Shown here: positions 32,688 to 42,095 of the stretch, piece after piece
How the letters are laid out: each line of letters opens with the position of its first letter
Position numbering within the stretch: position 1 is the first letter of the stretch
Made by a program: the position numbers and the translations under genes
Notes under the pieces: generated by a model
Databases searched by the model: none
Told to the model about the DNA's origin: nothing
The model's input: only the letters and a program-made list of their open reading frames with translations
DNA from: Lachnospiraceae bacterium KGMB03038
GTDB taxonomy: Bacteria; Bacillota; Clostridia; Lachnospirales; Lachnospiraceae
Direction: 5' to 3'
Length of the DNA stretch: 64,000 bases
Assembly (NCBI GenBank): GCA_007361935.1
Contig: CP041667.1
Span: 3,128,501 to 3,192,500 of the forward strand

Positions 32688-34100
32688 TTAATAATAAAAG
32701 TCCTTCGTTGCTTTCTCTTGTTCTTCATCATAGAAATCCGCCCGGATTCCCGGTATATAGTTCAAGGCTTCATAAATAACCGGAAGTACGTTCCCGTGGA
32801 TTCCCACGCCATGATGTACATAAGGACCTTTTACGATCATTGTCTCTACTTTCGGCCAGTTTGGGATTTCTACCCAAGCATAAGTCCCCACCGTAGCCGG
32901 CCCTTTGATCGTCTTTGCCTGTCCCATCAACATTCCGTACTCTCCGTTATCTCCGTCAAACCGCAGAATAGAAATCTCACCCGGCTTCATCTCTGCCACT
33001 ACTGATCCGGGGCAATGCTCCGGGAAGGCAAAAGGTCTGGCCAGCTTCGGTGTTTCCTTCGCCAGGGACAAGGGCCAAGGGCCGCAATGCTGCAAAAGTT
33101 CTCCATTCTCATTCTCCGGATGTCTTACAGACCAGTCCACGAAAAAGCTTGGCGTCTTTCCCATGCCGGCTGCTTGTACCATGATCGCTGTAATAGCTCC
33201 ATGGATATCGGTCTCACATACCACCGGAAGGCCTTCATCGGTCAGAAGGGCGTTAGCGCAGCAAGGCATCACCTGAAGCGCCTGCTGAAGCGCGTCCCAG
33301 CACTGGATCGCAATGGCATTGCACTGATTTATATCCGCAAAGTACCTCATAGCCACCTTCAGGCACGCCACCCGGCGCACGGATTCTTCCGGGATACAAA
33401 CTTCCATATGCTCATGGATATAGGCGATGGTCTTCTCTACGTCCTTAGAATCTGATGCTTCTAGTTCTTTTACCTTATCAGCAAATTCTACCATTGTGAT
33501 CGGGAATATCTGTATGCCAAATTTCTCCAAGAGCTCTCCTTCATTGACCATCATGGTCCAGAAATCCGCAGGCCGGGTATCAATCTGCAGTATTCGTCCT
33601 CTCCGGAATTCTTTGACTACATTTGCCGCGGCCACAAAATTTTTGAATCCTCGCTCAAACTGCTCATCCTCTACCCGGCAGTTTGGAATATAAGTAAACG
33701 GCACCTGCATCCGGCGCAAAACTTTGCCCGTTGCGAACAGACCGCACTGGGTGTCCCTCAAGCGGCTTCCGTCCGCTTCCGGCGCTTCATCCCTCGGCCC
33801 CCAGAGAAGGACCGGCACATTCAAGGCTCTGGCCACTTTCCCACAGCTATGCTCAGACCCGAAATTACAATGGGGAATAAATAACGCATCCACCTTGGCC
33901 GCTTTAAACTTGTCGATCACAGGCTCCACATCCTCCGCGCAGCGCAGCAGTCCCTCTTCATTGACATCCTCGATGTCGATAAAGTCCACATCCCATTCTT
34001 TCAGTTTTTCAGCAATCAGCTTCTTATACTTCAGCGCATCCTCCACACTGAAGATTCGTCTTCTAGTCGGCGCGTACCCGATCAATACTTTGTTATTCAT
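32688..34100 (-). CDS. L-fucose/L-arabinose isomerase family protein (isomerase 2)
   Basis: 470 residues, same fold as the protein at 21367-22785 but clearly diverged. Features: NKVLIGYAPTRRRIFSVEDA at the start, GRILQIDTRPADFWTMMVNEGE in the middle, VCETDIHGAITAIMVQAA near the active site (Glu/Asp candidates) and GVGIHGNVLPVIYEALNYIPG towards the end. The ATG at 34100 is chosen for its spacing from GGGAG; an ATG two codons earlier is possible. Adjacent to kinase 2. Probable ketose-aldose isomerase; sugar unknown. Confidence 0.82.
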   Translation of the reverse strand: MNNKVLIGYAPTRRRIFSVEDALKYKKLIAEKLKEWDVDFIDIEDVNEEGLLRCAEDVEPVIDKFKAAKVDALFIPHCNFGSEHSCGKVARALNVPVLLWGPRDEAPEADGSRLRDTQCGLFATGKVLRRMQVPFTYIPNCRVEDEQFERGFKNFVAAANVVKEFRRGRILQIDTRPADFWTMMVNEGELLEKFGIQIFPITMVEFADKVKELEASDSKDVEKTIAYIHEHMEVCIPEESVRRVACLKVAMRYFADINQCNAIAIQCWDALQQALQVMPCCANALLTDEGLPVVCETDIHGAITAIMVQAAGMGKTPSFFVDWSVRHPENENGELLQHCGPWPLSLAKETPKLARPFAFPEHCPGSVVAEMKPGEISILRFDGDNGEYGMLMGQAKTIKGPATVGTYAWVEIPNWPKVETMIVKGPYVHHGVGIHGNVLPVIYEALNYIPGIRADFYDEEQEKATKDFYY

Positions 34101-34139
34101 ATACATTCTCCCTTCTTCATATACTGTTTTTTATCTCCC

Positions 34140-35438
34140 TTATTTCCCCAGGAGCTGATCCTGCATCCGCCGCAGCTGCAGCAGGACAGAATTCTCATTC
34201 AACTCCACCATTTCGTAGGTGATCACCTGATCCTTTTTGACATCCACTTTCAGTCTTGCCCCTTTGGCCAATCCTACCGGAAGCATGTTTCCCTCGCTTG
34301 CCACATCTGCCAGTTCAATAGAAGCCCGGTAGCAGTATTCGCCAATCGCGTCCAGAATTTCCCCCGCTTTCAAATCTTTCTTCGCGACAGTGATACATTC
34401 GGAAGTCAGATGATCCATCGGGTAGGCCGTTGATTCCCCATAGACTGCTGCCTGCACCGCGGTGATCGGAGTCTCAATGGAACACAAGTGATAGGGACGG
34501 TACAGCAGATAGTTTGGTCCCTCTCCCATATCTCTTTGTACCAGTCCGTCTATGATTCGCTGGTTATCTGTGGTCACGATCACAAAAACGCCGGGATTGA
34601 TATCCCCGATACCAAAATCCACCACCCCCGTATGGTCCAGAATCCCCCCTTGATCCTTGCGGGAAAAGACCTTCGCCAAATCCTTCACATTACATTTCGG
34701 CCCATGCATTCCTCGAATATCCGGCCTTAATCCAGTCGCGTTAGACACTGCGCACATCTCGATCATCGTCTTAGAGCCGTCCACGAACTCAATCAGCATC
34801 CGAGGATTCATCTCCCGCTTTTCTGCCTTTTCCTTCCACTCCGCCATCCCTGGATTCGCATAAATATCCAGAGGGTTATTCTTTCCCTTTCCAGCGGCTA
34901 CCACCTCAAATCCCAGAGCTTTAGCAAACCGATATACTTCTATGATAGATCCCGGCTCGTCTCCCGCCGTCAAAGAATAGACAATTCCTGCCTGCTCGCA
35001 CATCTTACGCAGCAGCGGCCCAATGGTGATATCGCACTCCACATTCATCATGACAATATGCTTTTTCTGGAAGATACATTCCATCGTAATCCTTGCGCCC
35101 ATCTCCGGAGAACCTGTCGCATCGATCACATTCGTGATTTTTGAAGCGCGCACCGCAATTCGATAGTCGGTGGCCACCACCTTTTTCCCAGCCGCAAGCG
35201 CCTCCTCCACCTCTTCCTGACTGGCTGCTTCCGCCACCTCTTCCGCACACCTGGCTTGGATATAGGCGTCTCTTGCGATCTCTGTCTCCACATCTACCAC
35301 AATGTCGCAAGTAATCCCTTTCATCCCCTCAATCTGAGCCACAATATCCTTGCCCATCTGCCCGGCGCCGATCAGCGCTATACGGATGGGCGTCCCGGCC
35401 TTCTCCAACTCTTCCAGTTTTGTGTCAATCTCATACAT
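34140..35438 (-). CDS. homoserine-dehydrogenase-like oxidoreductase with SAF domain
   Basis: 432 residues. N-terminal Rossmann domain (RIALIGAGQMGKDIVAQIEG, about 18-37), a central domain of Gfo/homoserine-dehydrogenase type (NVIDATGSPEMGARITMECI; AGDEPGSIIEVYRFAKALGF), and a C-terminal SAF-like segment (AKKDLKAGEILDAIGEY...KKDQVITYEMVEL). This family occurs in catabolic loci for sugars and polyols; the exact reaction is unknown. It is flanked by a Zn-ADH gene and isomerase 2 in the same operon, so it probably oxidises or reduces an early pathway intermediate. Confidence 0.78.
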   Translation of the reverse strand: MYEIDTKLEELEKAGTPIRIALIGAGQMGKDIVAQIEGMKGITCDIVVDVETEIARDAYIQARCAEEVAEAASQEEVEEALAAGKKVVATDYRIAVRASKITNVIDATGSPEMGARITMECIFQKKHIVMMNVECDITIGPLLRKMCEQAGIVYSLTAGDEPGSIIEVYRFAKALGFEVVAAGKGKNNPLDIYANPGMAEWKEKAEKREMNPRMLIEFVDGSKTMIEMCAVSNATGLRPDIRGMHGPKCNVKDLAKVFSRKDQGGILDHTGVVDFGIGDINPGVFVIVTTDNQRIIDGLVQRDMGEGPNYLLYRPYHLCSIETPITAVQAAVYGESTAYPMDHLTSECITVAKKDLKAGEILDAIGEYCYRASIELADVASEGNMLPVGLAKGARLKVDVKKDQVITYEMVELNENSVLLQLRRMQDQLLGK

Positions 35439-35468
35439 TTTCTTTTCCCTTCTTTCTTAATGAATGAT

Positions 35469-36518
35469 CTATGCCCAGGGATCTACCAGCACCTTTAGCG
35501 CTTCTCCCCGTGTTACCATGTCCATTCCCTCCACGATCCGATCCAGCGGGACCTTGGCACTTAAATATTTTTCCGTATGGATATCCCTTCTGTGCATCGC
35601 CTTTAACGCGTTCTCAATGCCGACAGATGGATAGGAAAAGGATCCCGTAATCACGATCTCATCATAATGGATCTTATTGGAATCCAGTGTTGTCATGGGA
35701 CTGTTCTTTGGCACCCCTCCGTAGATAATGATCTGTCCTCGTTTTTTCACCAATTCCAGAGCCTGCTGCTGAGCCGCCGCATTGGGCACCGCACAGATTA
35801 CAACGTCCGCCCCAGGTCCCGTCAGCTCTTTTACCTTTCTTGTTGCTTCCTCTGGATCCTTATTATAGATCAGATGCTCAAATCCAAACTTTCGCGCCTG
35901 CTCGATCCGTCCTCTTGCCAGCATAATGATAAGAGACGCGCCTCTTGCCTTCGCCGCCTCCATATGCAGACAGCCTACCGGTCCATCTCCGATGACCACC
36001 ACTGTATCCCCGTAAGAAATGCCCGCCCTTTCCTGGCATGCCAGCACACCAGATACCGGCTCCGCAAACGCCGCGTGGTCATAACTCATCCCTTCCGGGA
36101 TCGGTTCCACAAATCCCCGCTCCAGCACAAATCTTGGCAAGGCAATATACTGGGCAAAACCGCCCGGAAAGTGTGTTCCCAGCATTCGATGGTCATTGCA
36201 CAGATTTACCATGCCTTTCCTGCAGTAGTAGCATTTCCCGCAGCTTACATCCGGTCCAACCGCCACCCGGTCGCCTACCTTCCGTCCGGTATCTTCGCCG
36301 GATACCTCCACCACTTCTCCGCCAATCTCGTGTCCCATAATCTGGTCCGTTGCTCCATTGCGCAGTCCATTGCGGAAGTTGCGGATGTCGCCTCCACAGA
36401 TTCCACAGGCGATCACCTTCACCAGAATTCCGCCTTTCGGGCATTGGGGAATCTCTTTCTCCTCAATCTCCATTTTCCCGATTCCTTTAAATACTGCCGC
36501 CTTCATCATTTTTCCCAT
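35469..36518 (-). CDS. zinc-dependent medium-chain alcohol dehydrogenase
   Basis: 349 residues, sorbitol/threonine dehydrogenase type. Catalytic zinc: CGICGGDIRNFRNG and GHEIGGEVVEV; structural zinc: CGKCYYCRKGMVNLCND; NAD site: VVVIGDGPVGCLHMEAA. ATG at 36518 with GGAG eight bases upstream. It starts 2 bases after the SIS protein stop. Likely interconverts an alditol or sugar and the corresponding ketose before isomerase and kinase act. Confidence 0.92.
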   Translation of the reverse strand: MGKMMKAAVFKGIGKMEIEEKEIPQCPKGGILVKVIACGICGGDIRNFRNGLRNGATDQIMGHEIGGEVVEVSGEDTGRKVGDRVAVGPDVSCGKCYYCRKGMVNLCNDHRMLGTHFPGGFAQYIALPRFVLERGFVEPIPEGMSYDHAAFAEPVSGVLACQERAGISYGDTVVVIGDGPVGCLHMEAAKARGASLIIMLARGRIEQARKFGFEHLIYNKDPEEATRKVKELTGPGADVVICAVPNAAAQQQALELVKKRGQIIIYGGVPKNSPMTTLDSNKIHYDEIVITGSFSYPSVGIENALKAMHRRDIHTEKYLSAKVPLDRIVEGMDMVTRGEALKVLVDPWA

Positions 36519-36520
36519 TG

Positions 36521-37129
36521 TCAGTTCTCCTTCTTCAGCAGCCGTTCTCCCACCGCCCCTTTTGGATGGATCACAGCAAACTGCTCTTTCGTATAATTGG
36601 TGTACGTCATAAGCGCAATACAGATGGCATCGAAGACAGATACCACTGCCATGGTACTGGCGGTAGCCAGCATATTAAAACGGCATGGTTCCCGCTCCAC
36701 TTTAATCTTCAGGCACAGATCCGCCTCTTGGCCGATCAGCGAGTCCTCCTGCTCTGTTACGCCAATCAGATAAGCCCCCTTCGTCCGGCAGGCTGGAATC
36801 AGCTGCGTCAGTTCTCCTGTATTCCCTCCCTTACTGATAAGAATCAGGATATCATCCTTCTGCAAAACCCCAAGTCCTCCATGTACTGCATCAGATGGTG
36901 TGAGAAACACTGCCGGACGCTCGATACAGTTCAGTGAGTGTACAATCTTCTTTGCCCCCATTGCGGAAGTACCGCAGCCTGCGGCCACCACCTTTCCTTT
37001 CATTGTTCCGATCTTCTCTGCCACTATTGCGGCTTTTTCCATGTCTACGGTATCCAAAAGGGTTTTCACCGCATTGGCTTCCATTTGAATAGTCCTTCTT
37101 ATTTCCTGAATGATTTCCCTCTGCTCCAT
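36521..37129 (-). CDS. SIS-domain sugar-phosphate isomerase (KpsF/GutQ-like, no CBS domains)
   Basis: 202 residues, first gene of the BMC operon. SIS domain features: VVAAGCGTSAMGAKKIVHSL, DAVHGGLGVLQKDDILILIS, SKGGNTGELTQL and the C-terminal AVIHPKGAVGERLL, which matches the HPxGxLGxRL ending of arabinose-5-phosphate isomerases. CBS domains present in full-length KdsD are absent. The GGAGG is 12 bases from the ATG at 37129; an in-frame TTG at 37135 has better spacing and may be the real start. Role: aldose/ketose phosphate interconversion, possibly pentose 5-phosphate. Confidence 0.82.
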   Translation of the reverse strand: MEQREIIQEIRRTIQMEANAVKTLLDTVDMEKAAIVAEKIGTMKGKVVAAGCGTSAMGAKKIVHSLNCIERPAVFLTPSDAVHGGLGVLQKDDILILISKGGNTGELTQLIPACRTKGAYLIGVTEQEDSLIGQEADLCLKIKVEREPCRFNMLATASTMAVVSVFDAICIALMTYTNYTKEQFAVIHPKGAVGERLLKKEN

Positions 37130-37282
37130 CGCCAAGAGACACCTCCTTTTTTTCATTTTTTCTTTCAAAAAACGAAACATATTTTGCAAAAAAATTGGCA
37201 GACATATTTCTATGTCCACCAATTTACCACAGCAAATGCTTTTTTTAAGCGGGAGGTTTTTTAGGACTTCCGAATAATTTTT

Positions 37283-38899
37283 TTAGCTTTCCCCTGTCTT
37301 TCTATACTGAGAAGGAGTCTTTCCCATATGCTTGACAAAAATCTCCCGAAAGTACCTGGCATCTTTATATCCTACCGCCTCCGCAATCTCATTAACAGTC
37401 AGGCTCGTGTCTTTGAGCAGCTCGATCGCTTTTTCAAGACGAATCTTTGTAATGTAGTCAATAAATTTAATATTCATCTCCTTTTTGAAGAGTTGACTTA
37501 AATAACTGGCATTAATATAGAACTTGCCCGCAATACTTCCCAAGCTGATGTCCTTGCTGTAATGACTGTCTACATATTCGCGGATTTCTTCTATCAACGC
37601 CTTGCCGCTGCTCTTCTTATGAGTGTCAAACTGACCGCTCACCTCTATCAGATTGTCGGTCAGGAATTTCTCTACATCCCGCAGGTTTACTCCCTTCTCG
37701 ATCTTCTCTTCCATTTCATCGAACATACCCATAGCCCATTCCGCGTGCAGCCCCTTTTCCTGCAGCATCTTGACCACCAACATATAGATATCAAAACAGA
37801 GGATGCGGATGTTAGCATATCCGACCCCTTCCTTTTTACAATCTTCCAGAAGTCTCTGGATAAACTCAGCGATTCCTTTTTGATTCTGTGACTTCAGATA
37901 ACCTTCCAAGATATTCTTCTCAAATTCATTTAAAAACTGGAGCTTAGTGTTTCTGCCTGTTCTCTTCTGGTGGATCCCCACCGTCTGGTCTGCCAGGACC
38001 AGGCCTTGAAGCGCGCTTTCCTGGGCCTGGGTGTAGCTGACACAGATATCTTCCGGACAGTCTACCTCCCCTCCAATTCCGGCAAATACCTGCATCCCAT
38101 AAATATTCTTCAGAACTTCTACCAAATACTTCGTCTTCTCCAAAAGGAAGTGACTGGCAAGAGATGTCTCGGTATTTAAAATAGCGATAAACTGGTTCTC
38201 CTTCTTCTCGTGAGCAAAAATCCGGCAGCCACAGTTCATAAATATCTCATTCATAATATTGCAGACCGCGAACTGAAGAATATATTGTCCGGATACATCT
38301 TCAAATTCCGGCACTGTCCGGATATTCTGCACCAAAATGACTACCGTCCGGAAATGGGAGTAGGGAAAATGAATATCCAGACCCTCCAGGTCTTTTAAAA
38401 GCTCTACTGTATCCATAGTGGAATCCACCCGGATCAACTCTGTCAGATAACGGTTCTTTTTCTGAAATCTCCCCTCTTCCGCCTGGGCCTTCACCTGGTT
38501 TTCATTTTTCAAGTTGGATTCTTTTTGCTCTAATTCTCCAATGATCCGATGTACTACACCCTGAAATTCCTGATTATCGATGGGCTTCAGAAGATAATCC
38601 TTTACTCCCAGATGGATGGCCTCTTTTGCATACTCAAAGCTGGTATATCCGCTTACAATAACGAATTGAAGTGTGGAGCAGTGCTGTCTTGCCCGCTTGA
38701 TAAATTCCAGTCCATCCAGCATGGGCATCCGAATGTCTACAAATACGATATCCACTGGATGTGTCTGGATATAATGCAGCGCCTCGATAGCATTTTCCTG
38801 TGCCGGCGCCGTCTCAATATCCGGGAAAAACCGTTCCAGCTTCCGTACGATTCCCCTGCGTATAATCTCTTCATCATCAATCACTAATGCTGTATACAT
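37283..38899 (-). CDS. YesN/AraC-type response regulator
   Basis: 538 residues. N-terminal receiver domain (about 1-120): acidic pocket VIDDEE, phospho-acceptor Asp in IVFVDIRMPMLDG, Thr/Ser and Lys in VIVSGYTSFEYAKEA and DYLLKPID. A long middle segment follows, then a C-terminal AraC domain (about 435-535: FYINASYLSQLFKKEMNIKF; SLTVNEIAEAVGYKDARYFREIF; MGKTPSQYRK). The ATG at 38899 has GGAGG six bases upstream and overlaps the kinase gene end region (11 bp gap). Partner of the sensor kinase encoded just upstream; likely activates the adjacent CUT2 transporter and perhaps the BMC operon. Confidence 0.93.
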   Translation of the reverse strand: MYTALVIDDEEIIRRGIVRKLERFFPDIETAPAQENAIEALHYIQTHPVDIVFVDIRMPMLDGLEFIKRARQHCSTLQFVIVSGYTSFEYAKEAIHLGVKDYLLKPIDNQEFQGVVHRIIGELEQKESNLKNENQVKAQAEEGRFQKKNRYLTELIRVDSTMDTVELLKDLEGLDIHFPYSHFRTVVILVQNIRTVPEFEDVSGQYILQFAVCNIMNEIFMNCGCRIFAHEKKENQFIAILNTETSLASHFLLEKTKYLVEVLKNIYGMQVFAGIGGEVDCPEDICVSYTQAQESALQGLVLADQTVGIHQKRTGRNTKLQFLNEFEKNILEGYLKSQNQKGIAEFIQRLLEDCKKEGVGYANIRILCFDIYMLVVKMLQEKGLHAEWAMGMFDEMEEKIEKGVNLRDVEKFLTDNLIEVSGQFDTHKKSSGKALIEEIREYVDSHYSKDISLGSIAGKFYINASYLSQLFKKEMNIKFIDYITKIRLEKAIELLKDTSLTVNEIAEAVGYKDARYFREIFVKHMGKTPSQYRKTGES

Positions 38900-38909
38900 A
38901 CTTTCCCTC

Positions 38910-40718
38910 CTATACTTCACTCTTTGCCGGAAGTTTTACCTTGACAAGAGTTCCTTCTCCTTCCGTACTTTCAATCTTAATCCCATACTCAGGGCCAAAA
39001 TAAAGTTTGATCCTGGCATTGGTATTTTCCAGACCAATACTTCCCTTGGCCGCCCGTCTGGTTTCATGTATCATATTTTTCCCTGAGCTCTTCTCCAACT
39101 GTTCATTCAACTGCGCTAATTTTTCTTCTCCGATCCCATTTCCATTATCCTGAACTTCTGTATACAGGCAGTCTTCTTTTCGGAACACTCGGATTACTAC
39201 CTTACATTTACCAAGCACGTTTTCAATCCCATGAACTACCGCATTCTCTACAAGCGGCTGGATCAACAGTTTTACAATATATAATCTTTCACAATCCTTC
39301 TCTATCTCGTAGCGCACTTCCAGCTTATCGCCAAACCTCAATTTCTGGACCAGCATATAGTTTTTGATATGAATGATCTCTTCTTCTACCTGGACAAATT
39401 CTTTCCCCTTATTAATAGAATATCGAAAGATTTTAGAAAGAGCCTGGCAGGCATCACTGATTTCCTGTACCCCTTCTTCCTCCGCCATCATATCAATCGT
39501 CTGCAGCGTATTATAAAGGAAATGAGGATTAATCTGAGCTTGCAGGGCGTTAAGCTCCGCTTCTTTCTGATAGATCTCCGACTGGTATACGTTTTGGATC
39601 AGCCGCTTTGTACGCTTGACCATCTGATCAAAAGCCCGGGTCAGCCGTCCGATCTCATCCTCGCTCTCCGCTTGGACTTCGATATCGAAATCCCCTTGTT
39701 CCACCCGATGCATCTGTTCCTGGAGACGCGCGACCGGTCCGCTGACCGCTTTGCTGATATAACGCGCGAAATACACGGAAAAAGCCAGGCAGACCACTGC
39801 CACAATGGCAAGAAACAACCGCAGACGATTGGCGCTGTCCAGCATATAGGCATTGTCTACCACACACAAAACACTCCAGCCTGTAATCTCAGAAGTACTG
39901 AAAACCAGATAGCTGTTTTCTTCCGGCGACTCGATCGCTCCATTCTGCTGAGAAAGCACCTGGCTTACCTGCCTTCCGCGATACTGTGTTCCGATATAAT
40001 CAGAGTCTGGATGGAAGACGATCTTTTTGTTGTCATCAATGATCAGCGCCTGCTGGTAGCTATTACTATTGATGCTCTGCAGAACATTCCCCAGGATATC
40101 GCTGTTCATATCGATGATCATGCAGCCCAGTTCCTTTTTTGTCCCAGGCGCATAGATTTTTTTCACAATAGAAAACATCTTTTGAGCTTCTCCTGTGCTG
40201 ATGTATGCCTCTCCATCATAGGAAGAAAGAATTTTTGTGTTTTCCCTGGTGGCCTTCATCTCTTCAAACCAGCCAGTCCTGGTAAAATCATAGTCCCCTG
40301 TCAGACTCAGCTTATTCTTATCTGCTGTGTAAATGCTCCCATTATAAGAGCAGACAAACACATCCTCTACAGAAAAAGAAGTCGAAAAGGCAGTATTCAG
40401 GATTTCCTTCATTGTTCTGTCATTTTGATAAAACTGGTCCGGCGACTCTGTCTTTTCCTCCTGCAGGATCTCACAAAGCGTCTCATTAGAACTTACCTGG
40501 GTGGAGATATCCAGGACCTTTTGGATTTCCGTATCAATGTTCCCGCTCATTTGACTGGTCGTTTCCTGAATGGAGGTGAGCATTTGCGTCTTGATGGAAT
40601 TCTCGCTGACGGTCATACTGAAATAAGCCAGCAGCAATACGATCAGCACAATGATCAGCAGAAATCCCAGAAATAATTTTGTCTGCATTTTCCAATTTCG
40701 AAACCGGAATCTTTTCAT
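38910..40718 (-). CDS. YesM-type sensor histidine kinase
   Basis: 602 residues. TM1 about 14-34 (LFLGFLLIIVLIVLLLAYF), extracellular sensing region of about 260 residues (Cache-like), TM2 about 298-318, HAMP, then the His_kinase domain with INPHFLYNTLQTIDM (phospho-His about residue 396) and HATPase with QPLVENAVVHGIEN and DNGNGIGEE. The ribosome site is GGGGGG. It is divergent from two genes for membrane-anchored binding proteins, which probably present ligand to it. Confidence 0.93.
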   Translation of the reverse strand: MKRFRFRNWKMQTKLFLGFLLIIVLIVLLLAYFSMTVSENSIKTQMLTSIQETTSQMSGNIDTEIQKVLDISTQVSSNETLCEILQEEKTESPDQFYQNDRTMKEILNTAFSTSFSVEDVFVCSYNGSIYTADKNKLSLTGDYDFTRTGWFEEMKATRENTKILSSYDGEAYISTGEAQKMFSIVKKIYAPGTKKELGCMIIDMNSDILGNVLQSINSNSYQQALIIDDNKKIVFHPDSDYIGTQYRGRQVSQVLSQQNGAIESPEENSYLVFSTSEITGWSVLCVVDNAYMLDSANRLRLFLAIVAVVCLAFSVYFARYISKAVSGPVARLQEQMHRVEQGDFDIEVQAESEDEIGRLTRAFDQMVKRTKRLIQNVYQSEIYQKEAELNALQAQINPHFLYNTLQTIDMMAEEEGVQEISDACQALSKIFRYSINKGKEFVQVEEEIIHIKNYMLVQKLRFGDKLEVRYEIEKDCERLYIVKLLIQPLVENAVVHGIENVLGKCKVVIRVFRKEDCLYTEVQDNGNGIGEEKLAQLNEQLEKSSGKNMIHETRRAAKGSIGLENTNARIKLYFGPEYGIKIESTEGEGTLVKVKLPAKSEV

Positions 40719-40752
40719 ATTTTTCCCCCCACATTTCTAAATAAAATCATCC

Positions 40753-40781
40753 TTGCAAATCGGATGCAGTTAAGATATTAT
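40753..40781 (+). promoter_or_regulatory. predicted promoter of the anchored binding-protein pair
   Basis: TTGCAA at 40753-40758, 17-base spacer, TATTAT at 40776-40781, in the 115 bp divergent region between the kinase and the first binding protein. A minus-strand TATAAT for the kinase overlaps it, so the two promoters share this region. Confidence 0.5.
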
Positions 40782-40833
40782 TATACTAAGTTTTCTGAAA
40801 ATTAGCTCTACTTTTAAGTGAGGTTTTTCTTCG

Positions 40834-42081
40834 ATGCATCAAAAAACAGTTTTTAAAATTTTATCTTGTTTTCTGATCGCAGGACTTCTTCTGCTTCTTA
40901 TCCTTGCCTACACTCATTTTTTGCCGCAGGCAGAGACTAAGGAAGAGGGGAATTCCATCACAATACTGACTTATAAAAATATTCCGCTTTCTACTCTGGA
41001 TGGATTCCATGACCAATACCCCAATTATAAGATCAATATCGAGCGTTACCCCAAATTGAACTATCTGTCCTTTTTAGATACCAAACTCATTCAGGAAGAT
41101 TCCGTAGATATCATCGAGCTTCCCACAGAGGCTTATCTTGAATTTATCCAAGAGGGCCGGCTTCTTCCGCTTACTTCTATGGATCTTTTTACCCGCATCC
41201 GTTCAGAAGCCTTAGATTATCTCCAACAGCTTACAGGAAGCAGCATGTATTTCGGAATTCCCTATCAGTCCGATTATCTGAGCATCTGGTACAATGTATC
41301 TCTGTTTGAAAAATATAATCTGGAGCCTCCTGATGATCTTGAACATTTTCTTACCGCCTGCACAGTCTTTGCGCAGGAGGGCATTTCTCCACTGGCAGCA
41401 GGCCTTTCTGACGATGAATCCGCCAATGACCTGCTCACTTTGCTCACTGCGGAGGCCTTTGCTTCCTCAGAACAGCCAGTAAGCGCGGCCAATGGTTTCT
41501 CCGGTATTGACAGCCCTTCCTATCTTCAGGCTTTCCAGACCTGTTACGACTTGCTTGGACAGGGGTACCTTCCGGAATCTTGCTTTTATATGACCGATGA
41601 GCAGGCATTTGAGGCATTCCTAAACTCTTCCTACGCAATGGCGGTCTCTCCGGAATCCAGCATCGCTATGATCAATGACTCTGTCCTTCAGCAAATTGAC
41701 ATTGACGTCTGCGGCTTCCACGTTTCTTCCGGCCAGATGTCAGCCCCTGTTGTAGGCAGTCCCGTGGATTCTCTTTTATGTATCAGCCAATCCAGCGAAA
41801 ATGCCAAGATCTGCCGTCTGTTTTTGGATTACTATACACAATATGACACAGTTCTCCAATATGTCAGCGACACTCGGACTATGACAAATATCCAAAGTTA
41901 TACCGTCGATTCCGAACTAGCCGTCTCCTGGATGAAGATCAAAGAGGAAGAATGCTATATACCAGAGGAACATTTCTATATCTCCCCGTTTACCTGTGAC
42001 GCTGAGACTTACGCTCTCCCAAGGAAACTATTTTATAATCTGATAACCCCGCAGGAATTTGCTGCCGGGTTGTCCACATAA
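40834..42081 (+). CDS. membrane-anchored MalE-type solute-binding protein (probable sensor accessory)
   Basis: 415 residues. The N-terminus has one long hydrophobic segment (ILSCFLIAGLLLLLILAYTHFL) without a good lipobox downstream, so the protein is probably held by a signal anchor. The body has type 1 binding-protein features: NSITILTYKNIPLSTLDGF, DSVDIIELPTEAYLEFIQEGRLLPL and YFGIPYQSDYLSIWYNVSLF. No cognate MalFG permeases are nearby. Placement divergent to the YesM/YesN genes suggests ligand sensing rather than transport. Start ATG at 40834 with GTGAGG upstream. Next gene follows after 14 bp. Confidence 0.8.
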   Translation: MHQKTVFKILSCFLIAGLLLLLILAYTHFLPQAETKEEGNSITILTYKNIPLSTLDGFHDQYPNYKINIERYPKLNYLSFLDTKLIQEDSVDIIELPTEAYLEFIQEGRLLPLTSMDLFTRIRSEALDYLQQLTGSSMYFGIPYQSDYLSIWYNVSLFEKYNLEPPDDLEHFLTACTVFAQEGISPLAAGLSDDESANDLLTLLTAEAFASSEQPVSAANGFSGIDSPSYLQAFQTCYDLLGQGYLPESCFYMTDEQAFEAFLNSSYAMAVSPESSIAMINDSVLQQIDIDVCGFHVSSGQMSAPVVGSPVDSLLCISQSSENAKICRLFLDYYTQYDTVLQYVSDTRTMTNIQSYTVDSELAVSWMKIKEEECYIPEEHFYISPFTCDAETYALPRKLFYNLITPQEFAAGLST

Positions 42082-42095
42082 AAAGGAGCTTAACT

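Noticed and set aside
36938..37282. Possible terminator or promoter between the response regulator and the SIS gene
   Set aside because: Only weak matches (TTGCTG with TAGAAA at 17 bases on the minus strand, and a short AGCAAATGCT palindrome) are visible, too little to annotate.
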